This document shows, piece after piece, positions 59,995 through 64,000 of a stretch of DNA of 64,000 nucleotides (position 1 is the stretch's first letter; every line of letters begins with the position of its first letter). The stretch covers positions 26,655,001 to 26,719,000 of the forward strand of contig JAZBRS010000023.1 of the NCBI GenBank assembly GCA_037176725.1, given 5' to 3'. The DNA is from Posidonia oceanica. Its lineage: Eukaryota > Streptophyta > Magnoliopsida > Alismatales > Posidoniaceae. The position numbers and the translations under genes are program-made. Under the pieces are notes generated by a model that saw nothing but the letters and a program-made list of their open reading frames with translations, did no database searches and was not told where the DNA came from.

Positions 59995-60070
59995 CGATAC
60001 CAGGGACGTTTCGAACAACCCCTGGTATCATCCTGATACCAGGGGCATCTTTTCAGACGCCCCGCGGTAT
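59995..60070. repeat. GGTATC-GATGCCCC stem-loop block (copy D)
   Basis: CGATACCAGGGACG, CCCCTGGTATC and GATACCAGGGGCATC follow each other. The latter two can pair over about 11 bp. It is the reverse-orientation counterpart of the blocks in elements A, B and C, as expected for a plus-strand element. Confidence 0.75.
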
Positions 60071-60099
60071 CTCACCCTTGTTCTCATCCCCTCTTTGCC

Positions 60100-60665
60100 G
60101 GCCGATAAGTCCGATATCTTATCACCTTTCCCAATCAATCAATCTCATCATTATCTCATCTCCTCTTTGCCGGCCGATAAGTCCGATATCTTATCACCTT
60201 TTTCAATCAAGCTCTCATCATTATCTCACCCCCCTTCTTTAGCATTAGTTCTCATCATTACCTCATCCCCCTTCTTTAGCATTAGTTCTCATCATTACCT
60301 CATCCCCCTTCTTTAGCATTAGTTCTCATCATTATCTCACCCCCCTTCTTTAGCATCAAGCTCTCATCATTACCTCATCCCCCTTCTTTAGCATTAGCTC
60401 TCATCATTACCTCATCCCCCTTTCTTTAGCATTAGTTCTCATCATTACCTCATCCCCCTTCTTTAGCATTAGTTCTCATCATTACCTCACCCCCCTTCTT
60501 TAGCAATAATTCTCATCATTACCTCATCTCCCTCTTTAGAAGTAGCCTCTCATCATGATCTCGTCCCCTCTTATCAAGCAATCAAGCACTCATCAATCAA
60601 TCATTCAGCATTCAATCACTCATCAACCAATTACTCATCACTCGATCATTCATCAATCAACCACC
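60100..60665 (+). repeat. Tandem repeats, 37-bp unit and relatives, element D
   Basis: Two copies of a unit with GGCCGATAAGTCCGATATCT (60105-60200), then about nine 37-bp units of TTCTCATCATTACCTCATCC + CCCTTCTTTAGCATTAG up to about 60540, then loose TCATCAATCAAT iterations. Confidence 0.85.
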
Positions 60666-61860
60666 CTTAGGCTGATATCCTAAACTATCAACAATCAAGC
60701 ACTCCCAGGCTGATATTCCTAAACTATCTGCTCTCAGGCTGATATCCTAAACTATCAACAATCAAGCACTTCCAGGCTGATATTCCTAAACTATCTACTC
60801 CCAGGCTGATATTCCTAAACTATCTACTCTCAGGCTGATATTCCTAAACTATCTATTCTCAGGCTGATATCCTAAACTATCTATTCTCAGGCTGATATTC
60901 CTAAACTGTCTATCTTCTGGCCGATCCATGGTTGGCCCGCAGTTGTGTTATACGGCTGACATCCAGTAACTGTCCCTCGCAATGCCGCTAGGCTGATAAC
61001 CTAAACTATCGATGTAGGCTGATAACCTAAACTATCGCTAGGCTGATATCCTAAACTATCTATCTAGGCTGATATCCTAAACTATCCGGCATTTGCGTTA
61101 TACGGCTGACATCCAGTAACTGTCCCTCGTAATTGCCCTTTCCAGTTGATAGGACTGTAAACTATCGATCTAGGCTGATATCCTAAACTATCTATCTAGG
61201 CTGATATCCTAAACTATCGATCTAGGCTGATAACCTAAACTATCGATCTAGGCTGATATCCTAAACTATCTATGGCAATTACGTTATACGGCTGATATCC
61301 AGTAACTATCCCTTGCAATTGCTCTTTCCAGTTGATAGGACTGTAAACTATCGCCAGGCTGATATCCTAAACTATCGATCTAGGCTGATATCCTAAACTA
61401 TCTATCACAATTGCATTATACGGCTGACATCCAGTAACTGTCCCTCGCAATGCCGCTAGGCTGATAACCTAAACTATCGATCTAGGCTGATAACCTAAAC
61501 TATCGCTAGGCTGATATCCTAAACTATCTATCTAGGCTGATATCCTAAACTATCCGGTACTTGCGTTATACGGCTGATATCCAGTAACTATCACTCATGG
61601 TTTGCCCTTTCCAGTTGATAGGACTGTAAACTATCGATCTAGGCTGATAACCTAAACTATCGCTAGGCTGATAACCTAAACTATCGATCTAGGCTGATAT
61701 CCTAAACTATCTATGGCAACCATGTTATACGGCTGATACCCAGTAACTATCACTCACAACTGCACCTTCCGGTTGATAGGACCGTAAACTATCGTTCCGG
61801 TTGATAGGACCGTAAACTATCGCCCTCGGCTGATGATCCGAAACTCATCCGGTCGATAAG
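60666..61860 (+). repeat. Tandem repeats AGGCTGATATCCTAAACTATC with higher-order pattern
   Basis: The basic unit is about 25 bp (AGGCTGATATCCTAAACTAT plus a CGATCT-type spacer). Six inserts of TTATACGGCTGACATCCAGT plus AACTGTCCCTC (near 60951, 61098, 61283, 61417, 61565, 61725) and most of them a following TTCCAGTTGATAGGACTGTA give a higher-order cycle. Short arms GATAG...CTATC and GACA...TGTC recur in the units. Confidence 0.85.
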
Positions 61861-62310
61861 TCCGACAACTAATCACCTCCCCGCGCGACTTCGTCCCAAA
61901 AGACGGAGCCCCGCATCCTTCTGCGTCCGGGAAAAGGTCCACCTCTCCCGTCACGCCTTTGTGGCTTTGGCTATCCTTCTTTTCATGGCAGGTCTGGACC
62001 TCCCATCAAGCTCTGCGGTGCACTACAACGTCCCTCTTTAGCGTCGTCAGCATCACCGGCGTCACCCGCGTCGCTTCGGCCTCCCCATCGGTACTAACTC
62101 CAGCACTAACTTTTGCATTGCATCCGCATTAGCATGCATCGCATACATTGCATCTCTTCCATTTGCACCTGCACATTGCACTGCGGCAACGATCCACGAC
62201 GTTCGGCGCATCCGCCGAATAAGTGGCTCACGCCGATAGCAACCCTCTGCTCTCGCCAGTCAAATGGGGTGTCCCGTCAACCCTGAGCAGCGGCTTCGCT
62301 TCGCTCGGCC
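61861..62310 (+). other. Element D 3' UTR end
   Basis: It contains one relative of the element C 68-bp unit (GACTTCGTCCCAAAAGACGG), GCATTGCATCC-type runs (62110-62190) and ATAAGTGGCTCACGCCGATA. These correspond, reversed, to sequence beside the LTRs of A, B and C (near 16480, 24780 and 30160). Confidence 0.6.
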
Positions 62311-62329
62311 TCGCTCAGGGAGGGGCATC
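62311..62329 (+). other. Polypurine tract of element D
   Basis: CTCAGGGAGGGGCATC ends exactly at the 3' LTR start TGTTGACACC. The same tract, reversed, adjoins LTRs A (16378), B (24698) and C (30062). It is the expected primer site for plus-strand DNA synthesis. Confidence 0.8.
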
Positions 62330-64000
62330 TGTTGACACCCCATTTTGACAGGCTGGATCGTTTGGAGCCTTCCGGTGGCTGCTGGACCCGAATCTAGACC
62401 CAAACCCACACCTTCCTCTCCTTCTTTCCCTTCAAAATAAGCCCAAACCTGACCTAGGATTACCCCCTTTCCCGAACCTGAAAACCAACCAAAATCCATA
62501 GGAAAACTCACCCCTGATGGCTTAGCAAACCCACCAAAAAGCCTGCAAAATCTCAAACCAGACCCCTCCCAAAAACCCTAGGAAACTTAGGCAAAACTAC
62601 CCTTTTTCTACACCTCAAAACCCCTCCAAAACTTCCTCAAAACCAAACCAAAACTCTGGGACCAAAACTAGAAACCCTAGACCCCGCACCCGCCAAGTTT
62701 CACCCCTTTCCGAGACTCCTAAGCCTTCCATTTGCTTGAATTATCGTTTTCTCTCTCCGGGATTATCGTTTTCTCTCTCCTCTCTCTCTCCTGATTATCG
62801 TCTCTCTTTTCATCCCCTTCTTGCCCTTTTTCTGGCTTGGCTGTGGGCCCCCTTTGTATTCCTATCCTTTCTCTATCTTATTCCTATTTTTATTTTATTT
62901 TTAGCATTTTTCCTGAATTTTAAAAATCTTTTCCCTCAAACCTATCTCTTTCCCCTTTTATTCTCCTTTTTCCCCTTTTCTTCTTCTTTTCCTTTTCCTT
63001 CTTCTCTCTTTTGCAAAAACCCATAAAGATCCTTAAAAATCTGTAAAACCCCAAAACATAAAAGAAACAAATCAGAATTCCAAGAAAAGCAACTAAAAAA
63101 CATTAAACAAATGATTAAAAACTCAAACTTAACTAAATCAAGCTAAAAAGAAAACCAAGCATGCAAACTAAAAAATGCAAAACAAACTAAAAGAAAATAC
63201 TGTAAAATCAAGTAAAAAACTGAAATAAAGTCAGAACCTACCAAAAATAAAAACCCCACTAAAAGAATTAAAAAACAAGCCCTAAAGAGAAGAATTAAAA
63301 ATCAAACACTAAAACAAGTAATTAAAGGAGGCAAAAGACTTAACCTAATAAACATAAGGAAAAAACAACATAAAACTTAATTAAAAAAGAAAAAGAAAAT
63401 ACAGTTGAAAGACTTAAAAACACTTGATCAAATCAGAAAATAAAAATCCAACTAAAAAACATCAAGAAGAATTAACAAATAAAAATCAAAAGACTTAAGG
63501 AAGGAAAACATAAAAGACTAGAACTAAAAAGCCCAAAACCCTTTCTAATTAATATGAAAATAAATCCTAAAAATCCTAATTAACATCCTAAAATACTTAA
63601 CAAGAAAACACAATTTTAAAAACAATTTAAAAAGATTTAACCAACACTTAATCAAGTGGAAAATGAATTAACAACAAAGGAAAGTCATAGAACCCTAATC
63701 AAGCCTAAAACACATTAATTAACCTCAAAACAGTCATTAAAAAATTTTAATTACAACCCTAACCCACAACACAACCTTTCTAGTATATTTATTTATTTTA
63801 ACTTATTTTTTCTAATTTTATTTCCCTCCTTCTTTCCCTCTTTCTTTCTTTCTTCCTTTTTATTTTTTTTTTCTTTCTTCCTTACTGGGCTCATCAGCCC
63901 GTTTTCCCTTTTTTTCTTTTCTTTTTTCAAAATCCCAGCCCGGCCCACAGCTACAGTCCTCCTTCTTCCTCACCTCCTCCTGCGTTGCCAGCTGCTATAG
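62330..64000 (+). repeat. 3' LTR of element D, first 1671 bp
   Basis: Colinear with 44473 onward. Differences are scattered substitutions, small indels and one extra GGGATTATCGTTTTCTCTCT segment near 62759. The LTR runs past the right edge of the window, so its end and the right target duplication (expected GTGAT) are not visible. Confidence 0.9.

Larger units (their letters stand above)
44473..64000 (+). mobile_element. Element D: giant non-autonomous Ogre/TAT-like gypsy element (3' end outside)
   Basis: Order: 5' LTR 44473-50146, three PBS copies, leader, broken gag-protease 51833-55575, linker frame to 57003, low-complexity segment, captured gene copy 58443-59636, 3' UTR arrays, PPT, 3' LTR from 62330. 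Gag type, G-patch-like tail, PBS sequence, large LTRs and repeat-rich 3' UTR fit the TAT/Ogre lineage. I find no RT, RNase H or integrase motif, so it would need proteins from a relative. The interior between LTRs is about 12.2 kb. Confidence 0.85.

Noticed and set aside
60666..61860. CRISPR-like array of about 25-bp repeats
   Set aside because: Spacers are not unique, there are no cas genes, and the array lies in a plant retroelement 3' UTR with higher-order structure.

Overview
The window looks like nuclear DNA from a flowering plant. Its left edge carries the last two exons of a plant protein phosphatase 2C gene (1-510). Nearly everything after that is nested transposable elements. I see no bacterial genes, rRNA, tRNA or CRISPR. 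All calls come from reading the sequence; no database search was run.

Layout. 1-3437: the PP2C 3' end, a hAT-type MITE with a perfect 8-bp target duplication, and a second, eroded member of that family. 3438-7832: a decayed Ty1/copia element on the minus strand, with a full 3' LTR, gag remnants, a tRNA-Met-type primer site and a cut-off 5' LTR. 7833-8929: the start of another LTR-like sequence. 8930-about 44472: parts of three large minus-strand Ty3/gypsy elements of Ogre/TAT character (A, B, C). Each is visible as a 3' LTR followed by a 3' untranslated region rich in tandem repeats. Three solo LTRs sit inside them: 9171-13057, 21455-24580 and 33271-38867. 44473-64000: a plus-strand relative (D). 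It has a 5.7-kb 5' LTR, a triplicated primer binding site, a gag-protease frame broken by stops, no reverse transcriptase or integrase that I can recognise, a captured gene copy, tandem repeats, a polypurine tract and the first 1.7 kb of its 3' LTR.

Element C appears to carry two decayed intron-containing genes in antisense: a plant-mobile-domain (PMD) gene at 33107-42084 and a second gene at 42614-44136. Element D carries a copy of the second gene in sense orientation with its introns precisely missing. This pair fits a simple rule: genes carried in sense lose introns by splicing of the element RNA, while genes carried in antisense keep them.

The other unusual signals concern RNA structure and reverse transcription. 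D has three PBS copies, and a PBS-core duplicate recurs inside every large LTR. The 3' UTRs hold tandem arrays whose sequence differs between elements but whose units are all pairs of short stem-loops. LTRs B and C carry clusters of an element-specific GC-rich word. If the nesting is read correctly, the missing halves of C, B and A should follow D beyond the right edge of the window.
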